Assembly: GCA_964423615.1 (NCBI GenBank)
Contig: CAYRFQ010000007.1
Coordinates: forward strand, 62,001 to 126,000
Direction: 5' to 3'
DNA length: 64,000 nucleotides
From: CAYRFQ01 sp964423615
GTDB taxonomy: Bacteria; Planctomycetota; Planctomycetia; Gemmatales; Gemmataceae
The position numbers and the translations under genes are program-made. The notes under the pieces are model-generated. The model was given only the letters and a program-made list of their open reading frames with translations. It ran no database searches and was not told the origin of the DNA. The number at the start of each line of letters is the position of its first letter. Position 1 is the first letter of the stretch. Shown here piece after piece: positions 1 to 10,050 of the stretch.

Positions 1-1138
1 TGCGTGGTTGTGCCGGCTCTTCGCGAAGTTGTTCCGGAGCGGCGTACAACATCGGATCGACGTCTACGTTATCGACTGGCGGTGTGACTCTGGGTCCGCC
101 GATAGGCCCGACAGTAGACACCGAGGTTCTTCGGGTCATCAGGACTTCCAAGGGGATGATGGCCCCCAAGCCCGTATTCAGGATTTTGCATTCCCACTGG
201 AGGTTTTGCGACGACTTGTCGGAGCCAAAATCATCGTGAATCCTACCACTCGCCGCTTCTCGTAAAAGGATGGCATCGGGTCGCAAGGCCTGGTGAACGA
301 TCGGCGGTTCGAGTTCATGAAGGTGTCCAACGGCCTTGGCGATTTGGCCGACCAACGCCGTGACGAGATCAGGATTCGGTGGGTTTTCGGGGGTCCACTG
401 GTGAAACGCACTCGAGAGAGACGTCCCAGGGAAGAATTCATATTCCAGGCAAGGTGGATCAGCGAGGAGATGGAGCCCATGCAGTTTGAGGATCGTTGGC
501 TCGTGTATTGTTTCTAACACTTGATCCAAAATGAGACCGGTGTGCGAATCTCGGGGCCGAAAGAGTTGCTCCTTGATCGAGGGATGCAGGAAAAAATGCA
601 GGAATCTGGATTTGGTCGGAACCATGGGCCTTTGGGCTTTCCATAGTTCTCCGATGGATGAGCGATCATACAGTTCGACAAGTTCCCAATCTCCGATGTC
701 CCAGGGGCGGTCATCGGGGAGGTACCAAGGCATTTGTTGAGGGAGGAGATGAGCCAGCAGACTGATTGGATTTTTCATGGCCCAGCCAGGAGGTACGGTC
801 GTACCAGTGGGATCGGCGGGACGACGAAATGCTCGCCGGATGGCACCTGGTAGGTGTGCTAAATACGCTGTCAGGACCTGGGTGGCTGCGTTCGAGGCTC
901 CGGATTCTGCAGTGAGAGTTTGTTGAACGAGGTCATCGAGGCTTTCATTGTCGAGGCGTGCCAGGGTTTCCAAATCGACCAACATTTCGGGTTCGGTGGA
1001 CTGCTCACTCCACTCTACCCAGATGCGTTCGATGACGTCTGGATTGATGTCCACAGCAACATCGTCGAGGACGCTGCTATCGACCGTACTCAACACTGAT
1101 TTGGCAATCAGTTGTAGGAGCAGTGGGGGACGTTGCAT
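1..1138 (-). CDS. Serine/threonine pseudokinase-like protein, C-terminus beyond window
   Basis: This reading frame is open from an ATG at 1138 to the window edge, so the C-terminus is missing. About 379 residues are visible. The middle looks like a protein kinase fold (WDIGDWELVELYDRSSIGEL as the N-lobe start, later LYAAPEQLREE as the APE-type motif). The catalytic HRDLKPxN loop reads VHQALRPDAILL and the DFG position reads LNTGLG, so the catalytic Asp and the metal-binding Asp are both replaced. It is therefore probably a pseudokinase or scaffold. The frame continues upstream of the ATG to a stop near 1220 without another ATG, GTG or TTG, so 1138 is the only usual start. It is divergent from larB, with about 210 bp between the two starts. 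Confidence 0.7.
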   Translation of the reverse strand, partial: MQRPPLLLQLIAKSVLSTVDSSVLDDVAVDINPDVIERIWVEWSEQSTEPEMLVDLETLARLDNESLDDLVQQTLTAESGASNAATQVLTAYLAHLPGAIRRAFRRPADPTGTTVPPGWAMKNPISLLAHLLPQQMPWYLPDDRPWDIGDWELVELYDRSSIGELWKAQRPMVPTKSRFLHFFLHPSIKEQLFRPRDSHTGLILDQVLETIHEPTILKLHGLHLLADPPCLEYEFFPGTSLSSAFHQWTPENPPNPDLVTALVGQIAKAVGHLHELEPPIVHQALRPDAILLREAASGRIHDDFGSDKSSQNLQWECKILNTGLGAIIPLEVLMTRRTSVSTVGPIGGPRVTPPVDNVDVDPMLYAAPEQLREEPAQPR

Positions 1139-1349
1139 GATTTTTTGGCCGGTTGAGTCGACAAGAGCGCGGTTTCCTTTCGATATACTATATCCGTCGT
1201 GGTAGACCTTGTCACGAGGACTGCAATTCCGACAGGTCTAATTTCCAAATTCCTCGATCGCGAGCGTGGCTTGGGTGTCCTCGAAGACGCTGGCAGCCGT
1301 CGGCCGCGATGGAATTCCAACTCCTGCCAGTAAGAGTAGAATTGTAGAT

Positions 1350-2132
1350 ATGGACAGCACACAACTCCGCGAGATGCTTGAATCGCTTCGGGATGGACAA
1401 TTGCCCGTCGAGCTTGCGATCGAGAAACTGCAAGTGTCCCATTCGGGCGCCGAGGGTCCGCCGGCGGTTGCAGACTTGGGATATGCCAACGTCGATCTTC
1501 ACCGACAACGCCGATGCGGTTACCCGGAAGTGATTTTTTGCGAGGGGAAGACGGCCGAGTGGGTCGAGGGCATTGCTCGGAAGTTGATCGAGGCTGGCCA
1601 GAACTGCCTCGCCACTCGGGTCAACGACGAACAAGCAAGGTTGTTGGAGAGATCATTTCCTAAAGCGGAACAGGACCGGCTGGCCCGCACGTTTTGGTAT
1701 CCGGTCGATCCGCAAGCAGATCCGGTTGGAAAAGTTGTTGTCATCACAGCCGGAACGAGTGACTTACCCGTCGGGAGAGAAGCCTTGGTGACGGCCTCGG
1801 CTCTGGGTGCGGACGTCAGTTTACTCGCGGACGTTGGAGTGGCGGGGCTCCACCGGTTGTTGCGACATTCGGAAACATTCGAGGAAGCGGATGTCATTAT
1901 CGTTGTGGCAGGGATGGAGGGAGCGTTACCGAGCGTCGTCGGTGGACTCGTCGATTGTCCGGTGATCGCGGTCCCCACGAGCGTGGGCTATGGGGCTGCG
2001 TTCGGTGGACTGGCTGCTTTGTTGGGAATGCTCAACTCGTGTTCCTCCAACGTGGTCGTCGTGAACATTGATAGTGGGTTCAAGGGCGGATATGTTGCGG
2101 CTTTGATGGCACGGAAGATGGGGCAAAGTTGA
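1350..2132 (+). CDS. larB: Nickel pincer cofactor biosynthesis protein LarB
   Basis: The protein has 260 residues, close to the usual LarB length. LarB carboxylates and hydrolyses nicotinic acid adenine dinucleotide to pyridinium-3,5-biscarboxylic acid mononucleotide, the first step of nickel-pincer cofactor synthesis. The C-terminal half is a PurE/AIRC-like domain with typical LarB motifs: ITAGTSDLPVGREA, ADVGVAGLHRLL, GMEGALPSVVGGLV and VIAVPTSVGYGAAFGG. The N-terminal MDSTQLREMLESLRDGQLPV helix is also usual. The ATG at 1350 fits the family start better than the upstream in-frame start at 1266. LarC, LarE and LarA are not in this window. Confidence 0.92.
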   Translation: MDSTQLREMLESLRDGQLPVELAIEKLQVSHSGAEGPPAVADLGYANVDLHRQRRCGYPEVIFCEGKTAEWVEGIARKLIEAGQNCLATRVNDEQARLLERSFPKAEQDRLARTFWYPVDPQADPVGKVVVITAGTSDLPVGREALVTASALGADVSLLADVGVAGLHRLLRHSETFEEADVIIVVAGMEGALPSVVGGLVDCPVIAVPTSVGYGAAFGGLAALLGMLNSCSSNVVVVNIDSGFKGGYVAALMARKMGQS

Positions 2133-2541
2133 ACCTCGGTCACTTGGAGAACGCAGCTTTGGCACGGGGTGGGCTGATGCCTCGAGGTATCTGCCAAAAA
2201 ACGCCTGCGTTCTCAGGCTTTGACGGAGACATGGCAAGTCGTGTTGGCGAGTCTTGTGTAAGACTTCGTTCTCTCTGGACGGATCCGGTTGACCAAGGAG
2301 TGATTCCGATTTTCCGTAACCGATTTCAGATGTTGTCGCCGTTTCGCAAAACCTCAGCAGGTGGACGGACCTACCTGGAATTGTCGTTGTCCGTAACCAA
2401 ACCAAAAAAGCCTCTCGTTTTTCCTCACCCGCAGAGTCTGCATGCTATGTTTGACAAAAGAGTATCGATTGTCGGCGATGCTGCGCTGACCCATCATCTG
2501 ACCAGAATCCCCTCCTCATTCGCTGTTCGGAAGTCTTCCTC
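2133..2541. other. Intergenic region, larB to giant kinase
   Basis: About 410 bp. The overlapping frames here have no recognisable domain and run into the kinase gene. I see no RNA gene or strong hairpin. It probably holds the kinase promoter. Confidence 0.5.
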
Positions 2542-5500
2542 ATGGATTCCGCACCCCCTCGAAATCATCCCGAACACTCTCATTTGCATGCCTATCTTAC
2601 GGGAACATTGAAAGAGCCTTACGCTACTGAACTCGCCAAACATCTCGACATATGCGATGAATGTGTGGAGTTGTTGGCCCGATGGATTCAAGAGGGCGTA
2701 GGTCAACCTTCGATTTCCGATGCCATGGAGGATTCCTGCACGGCAACCAACATCACATTGGCACGCTTGGTAGCCGAGGCTAGTCCTGATGCCGAGGACA
2801 CGCCAGTAGGCGAAAACCTCGTCCCTCCAACGCTCAACATCAAAGCGAACAAGAAATCTCTGCCGGCCACTCCGGCCCTGGCTGACTCTGCAAGAACGCA
2901 ACCGAAGGGTGTCGCTGAGCAGAATCTCGACAAGGTCTTCGACGAGAACACGCCCACGGCCAAAGGCCAAAAAGGCAATCGGCCCGATCATCCCGGGCTC
3001 GACGCGGACCGTTTGGTCGGAGATTATCAACTTCACGAGGAAATCGGACGGGGCGGCATGAGCGTGGTTTACCGGGCCGTTGATCTGAGACTGAAACGAC
3101 CCGTGGCGTTGAAAATGTTGTTGAGCGGATCGCACGCAACGACCGAAGAGATGAGCCGATTTCGTTCCGAAGCCGAAACGATTGCTCGTTTGCGACACGA
3201 AGGCATCGTCCAAATTTACGAGGTTGGGGAACACGAGACTCGGCCCTTTTTGGTTCTTGAACTGGTCGAAGGTGGCAGTCTCGTCCAGTTCACCCAACGG
3301 CGACCCCAATCGCCCAAACATGCCGCGCAGATGATCGCGACTCTGGCGTGCGCGATTGAATACGCTCACCAACAAGGGATCATCCATCGCGATCTCAAAC
3401 CGAGCAACGTGTTGTTGGCTTTGAAGCCACTTCCGGAACGAGGGGCTTCGCATGATTGCTCCGCACGGGATGTATTTTTTGGGAAAGAGGCCAACGAGGG
3501 CTATCTCGAGTTCGGCCACCAACCGAAGGTGACGGATTTTGGACTGGCCAAACAACTGGATGCCTTCGACGATCGGACACGCACGGGGATGGTATTGGGG
3601 ACGCCATCGTACATGTCGCCGGAGCAAGCCGAAGGTGACCCTCGTGCGGTTGGACCGTCGGCTGACATCTATGGGCTTGGGGCGATCCTATACGAGTTGC
3701 TGACGGGACGGCCGCCGTTTCTATCGGACAACTCGTTGGAAACGATGCGGATGGTCTCGGAAGACGACCCTGTTCCGCCGCGAAAACTGCAGCCAAGCCT
3801 CTCCAGAGACCTTGAGACGATCTGTCTGAAATGTCTGGCCAAGGAACCTCGAAAACGTTACCCAAGTGCCCAGGAACTCGGAGACGATCTGAATCGATTT
3901 CTCAATCAAGAGCCGATCGTCGCACGGCCTGCAGGAGCCGTGGAACGAACCATCAAATGGACGCGGCGGCATCCGACGCTCGCCGGTTTGATTCTGGTAA
4001 CGTTCTTTGGAATCCTCGGAGTGGTGGGAGCCTGGCACCAAGCCGTCGCCGCCAGGAACGACGCCATCAACCAAGCCCAGTATGCGCACCAAGCCCGGGA
4101 GGCTGCCAATCAACTCCGTGAGATCGCCGAAAGTCAACGCGAGAGCGCCGAACTAGAACACAAGGAATCCGAGAAACTACGACGGATTGCCGAAGAACAG
4201 AAACAACACGCGGAGCGAGATCACGAGAAGGTTCAGCACCAACTGGTTACCTCTTACCTGGCTCGATGGACCCGGTCGATGGAAGAGGGGGACTCATTCG
4301 GGGGTCTGGCGTGGTTGCGAAGGGCTTGGGCCGTCGAAGAGACGATCTTGATGAAAGGCTCGCGGGAATACAACCACCGACTTGGACTTTTTCGGGCTCG
4401 GGGAACAATGGTCCTCGAAAACTCTCCTCGGTTGGTTGGATATTGGTCTCCCAGGGGAGGATGCGTCGATGCCCACTTCAGCCCGGACGGTCGCCATGTC
4501 GTCGTCGCAGCCGAGGAACAACCGCTCCGTGTGTGGGACGTCACGACCGGAACGATTGTGACGTCGGCCATCACGAAAGGGAGTGAAGGAGTCTTGCGAG
4601 TGGCGTATGATCCCGATGGTCATTTTCTTGCAACGGCCGACGCCGATGGGCATGTGAAATTGTGGGACTTGCGAACGGGAAAATATGACCGTCTTCTGGA
4701 GGAGTTGCCCAGAGCCGTTTCCCATCTAGCGTTCAGCCCCAACGGCCGTCGGTTGGCGGTCCGTTTGCAAGCTGGAGGAAAAAGAAGGAAATCTAGTTGG
4801 TGCTTGTTCGATACCCAGACGAAGAAAGGGGTTGGAGAAGGATCGATGAATTCTTTGACTGACTCCATCGAGTTTTCTTCCGACAGTCGTTACCTCGTTG
4901 GGAACTATATGTGGGATGCCCGGAATGGAAAACGCTTAGATACTCCTTTCCGGTTGATGACTGTGTCTCGTGACGGTAAACGGGGCATTGCGGAGACTCG
5001 GACGGAGAATGTCATCGCCGTCGTGGACACCTCGCGGGTCCAAATTGTGGGAAGGGTCCCGTACGGGTTTAGCGATGGGAGCAATTCTATCCACCGAGTT
5101 GCTTGCCACGCCGATGGGCAGCTAGTAGCACTCTGCTCGGTGAGTGGAGAAGTTCGGATTTATCGTGTTGGTTCCGAGAACCAGGTTTGCGCGGTCCAGC
5201 ACAAGGGAGTGATCCGCGCAATGGCCTTCAGTCCCTGCGGTAGATATTTGGCGACGGCCGGTGAGGACACGACCGTTCGCATTTGGCACACGCATACAGG
5301 AACGCTTGCGAGTTCCACTTTGCCGCATGAGTCGGGTGTTTTGGCCTTGGAGTTTCACCCCGAAGGACAACAACTTCTGACTCGGACCGACAAAGGTGTG
5401 GTCCGAGTTTGGGAATTTCCGATGTCGAGTGAGCGGAAGATGCTGCCGCAACCTCTCGTTCGGATGGCACGAATGAGTCCTACGGGGAAACGTTTGGTGA

Positions 5501-8085
5501 CTGTTGGAGAGAGTGCCGAAGTGAAAGTTTGGGACGCCAAGACCTACCGACCGTTGCCTGGGGTCTCGCACTATCCGACGGACATCAAACAGGTCAGTTT
5601 TAGCATCGATGGGCGCCGTTTCCTTCTGCGAACGGTGGACGGTTTGTCACGAATTCTAGATTCGAAAACAGGGCGTCCTTACGCCAGCGTGGGCCAAAAT
5701 TTGCACGCAATCGGGGCGGAACTCAACGTCGACGGAACCCAACTTCTGTATCGCAGAGGCCATGAGTTCAACTTGTTTGATCTGACCCAAGAACGTGACG
5801 TCTTGATTGCTCGTGTCGCCGGCGGCCACGGATTTACCCGAGACGGGCGATATCTGGTGACCGGGGAAAAAGGACACTGGAATCTTTGGAATTCGAAGGA
5901 CGGGAAATTCATCCGCAAACTACCTATGCGAGACAGGGTCAGGGCTAAAAAGATCGTCCTAGGCAAGAAGTGGATGGTCTTGACGGATGAACGCAACCAC
6001 GTCCAAATCCGACGGGTTGGAGGCGATTGGAGTGTGGTATCCGAGTTCGACATTCCGCCGTGTTACCAGATCCTGTTCAGTCCCAACGAAAGAACAGTCC
6101 TGGTGCGGGCTTATGACGGAACTCTCCGAACCTACCAGACCAAGTCGGGCGCGTTGGCGGCCCCCATTATTCGCCCGAGGTCGGGAATACATGCCGTCGC
6201 CTACAGCCCACCCTGTAAGGGAGACTCGCAAGGCGGTCGATGGTTGCTGACTGGCAGTGAAGACGGGTGTGTTCGGCTGCTCAACTCCAATGACCTTGTA
6301 CTGGCTGGTCCGTTGTGGCGTCATGGCTCTCCGATCATCCATGTCGAGTTTCACCCCAACGGCCGTGAGGTCATGAGCCTGAGCAAGGATGGACAACTTC
6401 GCATTTGGTCCATCCCGGAGACATGGCTCCCAACGGATGACCTGGCAAAGGTTGCAGAGTTGTTCCCTGTGAAAATCACCGAGGAAGACAGCCGCGCTGG
6501 GCCACTCTCCACGACTGATTGGGAAGACCTGCGACAGAGGTTTCCACGATACCTCCAGGCTTCTCCGAAGCGTCATAAGGCCTGGATAGAAAACGAATTG
6601 CATGTTGCGGTTTTGCAACATCATCGGGCCGCCGAGAGGTTTTATCTCCAGAAGCCCATCGCCGATTTGGAAGTCAAAGTCGCGAAGCTCCAACGCGACA
6701 AACGAAGCCAGGAAGCGAAGGAACTCGCCGCCTGGTATACACAACGTGGTTTGGTTCATCACAAGATGGGCGATTACCAACAAGCCGCGAAGTCCTTCGC
6801 CCTTGCCGGCGGACTTGTGCCGCAATGGCCTGACCCGAAGACCATGGAGGCGTGGTCTTTGGCTTGCCTTGGCCGCCACGCCGAGGCTCTCCAGGTATGT
6901 GCGAACATTCCCAAACGAGCAGCGCGAAGAAATATCATGTTGTTGTTAGTCCGAAGTTTGATCCACGCCGACAAGGGAGAAATCGAGCGAGCGGATGAGC
7001 TGTATCTTGAGGCAGCACGGACGGCGGGATGGTCGGCTGAACCCAAGGACGTCAAAGTGCCCTTCGTGCTTCGGATTGTGCGGCAACGGAATTCTCTCAA
7101 ACTCCTTCGCAAGCTCTGCGCGGGTGAACTCCGAAGGCGAACAGATGTGTGGTGGTTGTGGCGAGCCGAAGGCCTTGCCTCGGCTTTCCTGGGACGATCC
7201 AAACTGGCTCTTGCTTGCTGGGACCGAGTTCTGTCGCTGAAGAAGGACGATATCCCCACGTTTTACAACATGTCTCGATTGTTGGTGAAGGTTAAAGACC
7301 ACCGCGAGGCCGCGAACGTGTGTGGTGAAGCCCTCAGAAGCTATCCCGACGACACCGACTTGTGGCGTCTGAAGATCGCCATCCGGGCCGGTTATCCGTT
7401 CGATCGTGAGGGAGCGAAGAATGACTTCGAGCAGGCGGTTGCGGCAGGAGTGAGAGATCCACAAACTTACATCCATTATGCCGAAGTACTGATGAGTTTG
7501 AAAGAGTGGGAGAGTGCCATCGAACAACTTCGCAAATCGATTCGTCCGCCGGGTGTTCCGCTTGCGACCCTGCACTTGGTCGGCTTGGTGTCACTGCTCT
7601 CGGGGGACACGACTCACTATTCCGAGACGAAAGAGGCGTTGTTCCAGTTCGGGAAGAAAAATCCGGTCCTTTGTCGGGTGGGTTTACGAATTGGGGTGCT
7701 GAATCCACACGGAAACGAGGACTGGAACGATTACTTGAAGTTGATCGACAAGAACTCGAATCCTTTGCGCAACTTAACGCCTTTCGACGTCCGTGGAGCG
7801 CTGTTATTGCGGTCTGGTCAGGTCGAAGCCGCCGAGCAGCGTCTGCGTAAAACGGTAGGTGAACCAAGAAAAGCAACGCCTCAAAATTGTCTCCTGTTGG
7901 CCCTGGTGTGTCACCGTCGAGGGCTCACGAAAGAGTCGAAGACGTGGGCAAAGAAGGCGTATCGTACTTTGGACAGAATCGGGCGAGAGGAAAGTCGTAT
8001 TCCCTGGGTCCTTCAGTTGGAATACAACTTGCTCGAACGAGAGTTTCGAAAGATTTGCGAGAAAGCGTCTAGCCCGGGCCACTGA
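2542..8085 (+). CDS. Giant serine/threonine kinase with zinc finger, WD40 and TPR repeats
   Basis: An 1847-residue multidomain signalling protein. Residues about 15-50 hold an anti-sigma-type zinc finger (KHLDICDECVELL, the H-x3-C-x2-C pattern). The kinase domain spans about 160-455 with GRGGMSVVYR, VALKML, IIHRDLKPSN (catalytic D284) and DFGLA (D332), so it should be active. A transmembrane helix follows near 478-498 (LAGLILVTFFGILGVVGAW), then a charged coiled coil to about 570. From about 630 to 1295 there are many WD40-type repeats (AFSPCGRYLATAGEDTTVRI is one), and from about 1400 a TPR-like C-terminus. The likely topology is a cytosolic kinase with an external propeller, or the reverse; this is inference. 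This architecture is common in planctomycetes. Substrates are unknown. Confidence 0.9.
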   Translation: MDSAPPRNHPEHSHLHAYLTGTLKEPYATELAKHLDICDECVELLARWIQEGVGQPSISDAMEDSCTATNITLARLVAEASPDAEDTPVGENLVPPTLNIKANKKSLPATPALADSARTQPKGVAEQNLDKVFDENTPTAKGQKGNRPDHPGLDADRLVGDYQLHEEIGRGGMSVVYRAVDLRLKRPVALKMLLSGSHATTEEMSRFRSEAETIARLRHEGIVQIYEVGEHETRPFLVLELVEGGSLVQFTQRRPQSPKHAAQMIATLACAIEYAHQQGIIHRDLKPSNVLLALKPLPERGASHDCSARDVFFGKEANEGYLEFGHQPKVTDFGLAKQLDAFDDRTRTGMVLGTPSYMSPEQAEGDPRAVGPSADIYGLGAILYELLTGRPPFLSDNSLETMRMVSEDDPVPPRKLQPSLSRDLETICLKCLAKEPRKRYPSAQELGDDLNRFLNQEPIVARPAGAVERTIKWTRRHPTLAGLILVTFFGILGVVGAWHQAVAARNDAINQAQYAHQAREAANQLREIAESQRESAELEHKESEKLRRIAEEQKQHAERDHEKVQHQLVTSYLARWTRSMEEGDSFGGLAWLRRAWAVEETILMKGSREYNHRLGLFRARGTMVLENSPRLVGYWSPRGGCVDAHFSPDGRHVVVAAEEQPLRVWDVTTGTIVTSAITKGSEGVLRVAYDPDGHFLATADADGHVKLWDLRTGKYDRLLEELPRAVSHLAFSPNGRRLAVRLQAGGKRRKSSWCLFDTQTKKGVGEGSMNSLTDSIEFSSDSRYLVGNYMWDARNGKRLDTPFRLMTVSRDGKRGIAETRTENVIAVVDTSRVQIVGRVPYGFSDGSNSIHRVACHADGQLVALCSVSGEVRIYRVGSENQVCAVQHKGVIRAMAFSPCGRYLATAGEDTTVRIWHTHTGTLASSTLPHESGVLALEFHPEGQQLLTRTDKGVVRVWEFPMSSERKMLPQPLVRMARMSPTGKRLVTVGESAEVKVWDAKTYRPLPGVSHYPTDIKQVSFSIDGRRFLLRTVDGLSRILDSKTGRPYASVGQNLHAIGAELNVDGTQLLYRRGHEFNLFDLTQERDVLIARVAGGHGFTRDGRYLVTGEKGHWNLWNSKDGKFIRKLPMRDRVRAKKIVLGKKWMVLTDERNHVQIRRVGGDWSVVSEFDIPPCYQILFSPNERTVLVRAYDGTLRTYQTKSGALAAPIIRPRSGIHAVAYSPPCKGDSQGGRWLLTGSEDGCVRLLNSNDLVLAGPLWRHGSPIIHVEFHPNGREVMSLSKDGQLRIWSIPETWLPTDDLAKVAELFPVKITEEDSRAGPLSTTDWEDLRQRFPRYLQASPKRHKAWIENELHVAVLQHHRAAERFYLQKPIADLEVKVAKLQRDKRSQEAKELAAWYTQRGLVHHKMGDYQQAAKSFALAGGLVPQWPDPKTMEAWSLACLGRHAEALQVCANIPKRAARRNIMLLLVRSLIHADKGEIERADELYLEAARTAGWSAEPKDVKVPFVLRIVRQRNSLKLLRKLCAGELRRRTDVWWLWRAEGLASAFLGRSKLALACWDRVLSLKKDDIPTFYNMSRLLVKVKDHREAANVCGEALRSYPDDTDLWRLKIAIRAGYPFDREGAKNDFEQAVAAGVRDPQTYIHYAEVLMSLKEWESAIEQLRKSIRPPGVPLATLHLVGLVSLLSGDTTHYSETKEALFQFGKKNPVLCRVGLRIGVLNPHGNEDWNDYLKLIDKNSNPLRNLTPFDVRGALLLRSGQVEAAEQRLRKTVGEPRKATPQNCLLLALVCHRRGLTKESKTWAKKAYRTLDRIGREESRIPWVLQLEYNLLEREFRKICEKASSPGH

Positions 8086-8459
8086 GCTATGGCCTGAAGA
8101 ATTTCTCAAGTTGATTCCACATCACAACGCGGCTCGATCGCCATGAACGGGCTTCCCAAGATGGTTAAGGGGAGTTGGTGTTCCGTAGCGAGTTTTCTGT
8201 TGGGAATACGTGTCTGAAAGGGCGAGAAGGTTGATCTACACTTCGGTTTTTGATTTCGACAGTTCTACCCGTTGAGGATTTGAGATCGTTCCAAGAGTTC
8301 GAGGAAATGCAGCTTTGTATTCCGAGGTTTTTGGGCCGTTGACCTTCGGGCCGATTGATCTATCAATTCCAGTGGTCCATAATCACGACATGCAACGCGT
8401 CGCGACGACTGTTTCTGGTAAGTCCAAACACGCTCGCGGTCCGTAGTCGAAGGAGAACT
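8086..8459. other. Intergenic region
   Basis: 374 bp with no convincing gene. Nothing beyond a likely promoter and the purine-rich ribosome-binding site (aaggag) at its right end. Confidence 0.5.
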
Positions 8460-9017
8460 ATGATGATTCGATTTGCTATGTTGTTCGGTCTGATTTTGAG
8501 CGTTGTTCTTCCTGTCTCGACTGCTCAGGCTCAACGAAAATACTCTCGCAGTTACAAATATCTCAAGAAGATGGAGTGGTGTGTTGGAAGCTGGTCTGGC
8601 AAGTTGGAACTCCAGGGGAATGTTCCGGAAATCATCAAGAAGCAGGGACAAGCTCACCTCGACCTCACGATTCGGTGGTCCAACAAGAAATCGGCCCTAA
8701 CGGCCCAGCGCACTCTTCGCGTCCAAGATAGAATCATCACGACGGACGTCGGAATCATCGGATGGGATCCCGACAAAAAAGTCATCCGGTATCAGTTGTT
8801 CGATAGCCGAGGTGGTTTCGGTAGCGGAGTTTGGAAGGACAAAGACAAGAAGTGGATTTTGAAGTTGAAGTTGAACGCTGGGTCGGGGAGTAAATTCGAA
8901 GAACAATATGTCGTCACGGGTATCCAGAAGGACTATTTCGTGATCGAACATACCAACCCTTTCTTTCCTGGCTTTGAATTTACTGTCCGGGGAAAGATGA
9001 ATCGAGTGAAGGAGTAA
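8460..9017 (+). CDS. Secreted protein of unknown function
   Basis: The 185-residue protein starts at the ATG at 8460, preceded by AAGGAGAACT, rather than at an in-frame ATG 105 bp upstream. It begins with a signal peptide (MMIRFAMLFGLILSVVLPVS followed by TAQAQ). The mature part has a repeated beta-strand pattern with WCVGSWSGKLEL, DVGIIGWDPDKKVIRYQLFD and SRGGFGSGVWKD, which resembles lipocalin- or DUF1579-like secreted planctomycete proteins. I cannot assign a ligand or reaction. It stands alone between the kinase gene and a convergent operon. Confidence 0.75.
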   Translation: MMIRFAMLFGLILSVVLPVSTAQAQRKYSRSYKYLKKMEWCVGSWSGKLELQGNVPEIIKKQGQAHLDLTIRWSNKKSALTAQRTLRVQDRIITTDVGIIGWDPDKKVIRYQLFDSRGGFGSGVWKDKDKKWILKLKLNAGSGSKFEEQYVVTGIQKDYFVIEHTNPFFPGFEFTVRGKMNRVKE

Positions 9018-9120
9018 AGACTTTTCGGAGGTTTGACGCACGGTCAGGATCAGTCGCGGATTTGGGGCTGACAATCCAGAGCACAACACTTGTTGATCCG
9101 ACTGTCGCGACCGGAAGAGT

Positions 9121-9570
9121 TCAATCGCCTAGCTCCAGCTCCTTGATCACGAACGGATCGATCTTGGTGAGCACTTTCCAGACAGAAGCCAATTGATGTT
9201 TCGTCCATCGATGGCAGTTGGCATCGTACCAATCTCCCAATTCCGAAATCGGAGGGGTTTCGTAGGGATCTCTTGGTGGTTCGATTTCGGCTTCCAACAA
9301 CCAGTCGTGAAACACCGGGTAGGGATAGCTGATGAGGTCCGAGTACATGGCGTTGTGGGCTGCAAAGGTTCGGAACGGGTTGAGTTCGGGCATGCCGTGT
9401 CCCTCGCGTCGGCAGTCGGAGACGTAACGCTGGGCCTCGACGAGCGTGGCGAAAATTTTCACGGGATTTTGCGACAAACGCCCGTCTTCGTTGGCCACCT
9501 GGTGATCGGGAAGAACGATGTGGTAGACCAGATAGACGTAGTCGGAGTTATTCGCTGGCGTCATGGTCAT
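9121..9570 (-). CDS. Small conserved protein, module B copy 2
   Basis: A 149-residue cytosolic protein, last gene of a five-gene minus-strand operon. Its ATG overlaps the stop of the upstream gene by 4 bp, which suggests translational coupling. It is homologous to the protein at 10406-10918: both have a VYL start, an LNPFR motif, a P.F.DWLLEA.I.P motif and an end with IWKVL.KI...VI.E.E (here VWKVLTKIDPFVIKELELGD). I do not recognise a named family. Function unknown. Confidence 0.75.
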   Translation of the reverse strand: MTMTPANNSDYVYLVYHIVLPDHQVANEDGRLSQNPVKIFATLVEAQRYVSDCRREGHGMPELNPFRTFAAHNAMYSDLISYPYPVFHDWLLEAEIEPPRDPYETPPISELGDWYDANCHRWTKHQLASVWKVLTKIDPFVIKELELGD

Positions 9571-10031
9571 TCTGCCTCCGAGTCATCGGGAAGGTCCATT
9601 TCCATCTCGATGATCTCAAACTTCTGGGCCTTGTCGAACAACTGACAAATCGCGCTTTGCGTTTCTGGTGGGAGTTTGGCAAAGTGGAATGACCACCACA
9701 AGTCATCGGCCCAAACGGGTTGTATGTCGCCCGTTGGTGTTTGTGGTTCGGCTTCGCCGAAAGCTCCGAGTTCTCGGAATCGGTCGTATAGTTGTTCTGC
9801 CGTCAAGTTCGTCGTTTCGTCGAACTCCCATGTCTCGGTGATTGGTCCGCCCACTTCGATCCAATGTTTGGCCAACATTTCGTCGCGATAGGTTTCGGCG
9901 TTCTTGCGAGAGCGGAATGCTTTGCACAAGTCGGTGCCTTCGCGCATGTCTGGATAGTACCGGTCGTCGTCATACCACCAGTAGACTTTTTGGACTATGT
10001 AAAGGGTCTGGGTTTTGGTGTCGGGATGCAT
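9567..10031 (-). CDS. Small conserved protein, module A copy 2
   Basis: A 154-residue protein rich in W, Y and acidic residues. It is homologous to the protein at 10915-11394: both begin with LYIVQ..YW..DD, have a KAFR.RK.AE.Y motif in the first third, a PITE motif and a WW-containing segment before a final LFDK helix. It overlaps the following gene by 4 bp, exactly as its paralogue does with its own partner. Function unknown. Confidence 0.75.
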   Translation of the reverse strand: MHPDTKTQTLYIVQKVYWWYDDDRYYPDMREGTDLCKAFRSRKNAETYRDEMLAKHWIEVGGPITETWEFDETTNLTAEQLYDRFRELGAFGEAEPQTPTGDIQPVWADDLWWSFHFAKLPPETQSAICQLFDKAQKFEIIEMEMDLPDDSEAE

Positions 10032-10050
10032 GTCAGTTGGTTCCTTCGGA

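Noticed and set aside
2494..3627. 377-codon minus-strand frame
   Set aside because: It lies opposite the kinase domain of the giant kinase gene, has no recognisable domain and is a shadow.
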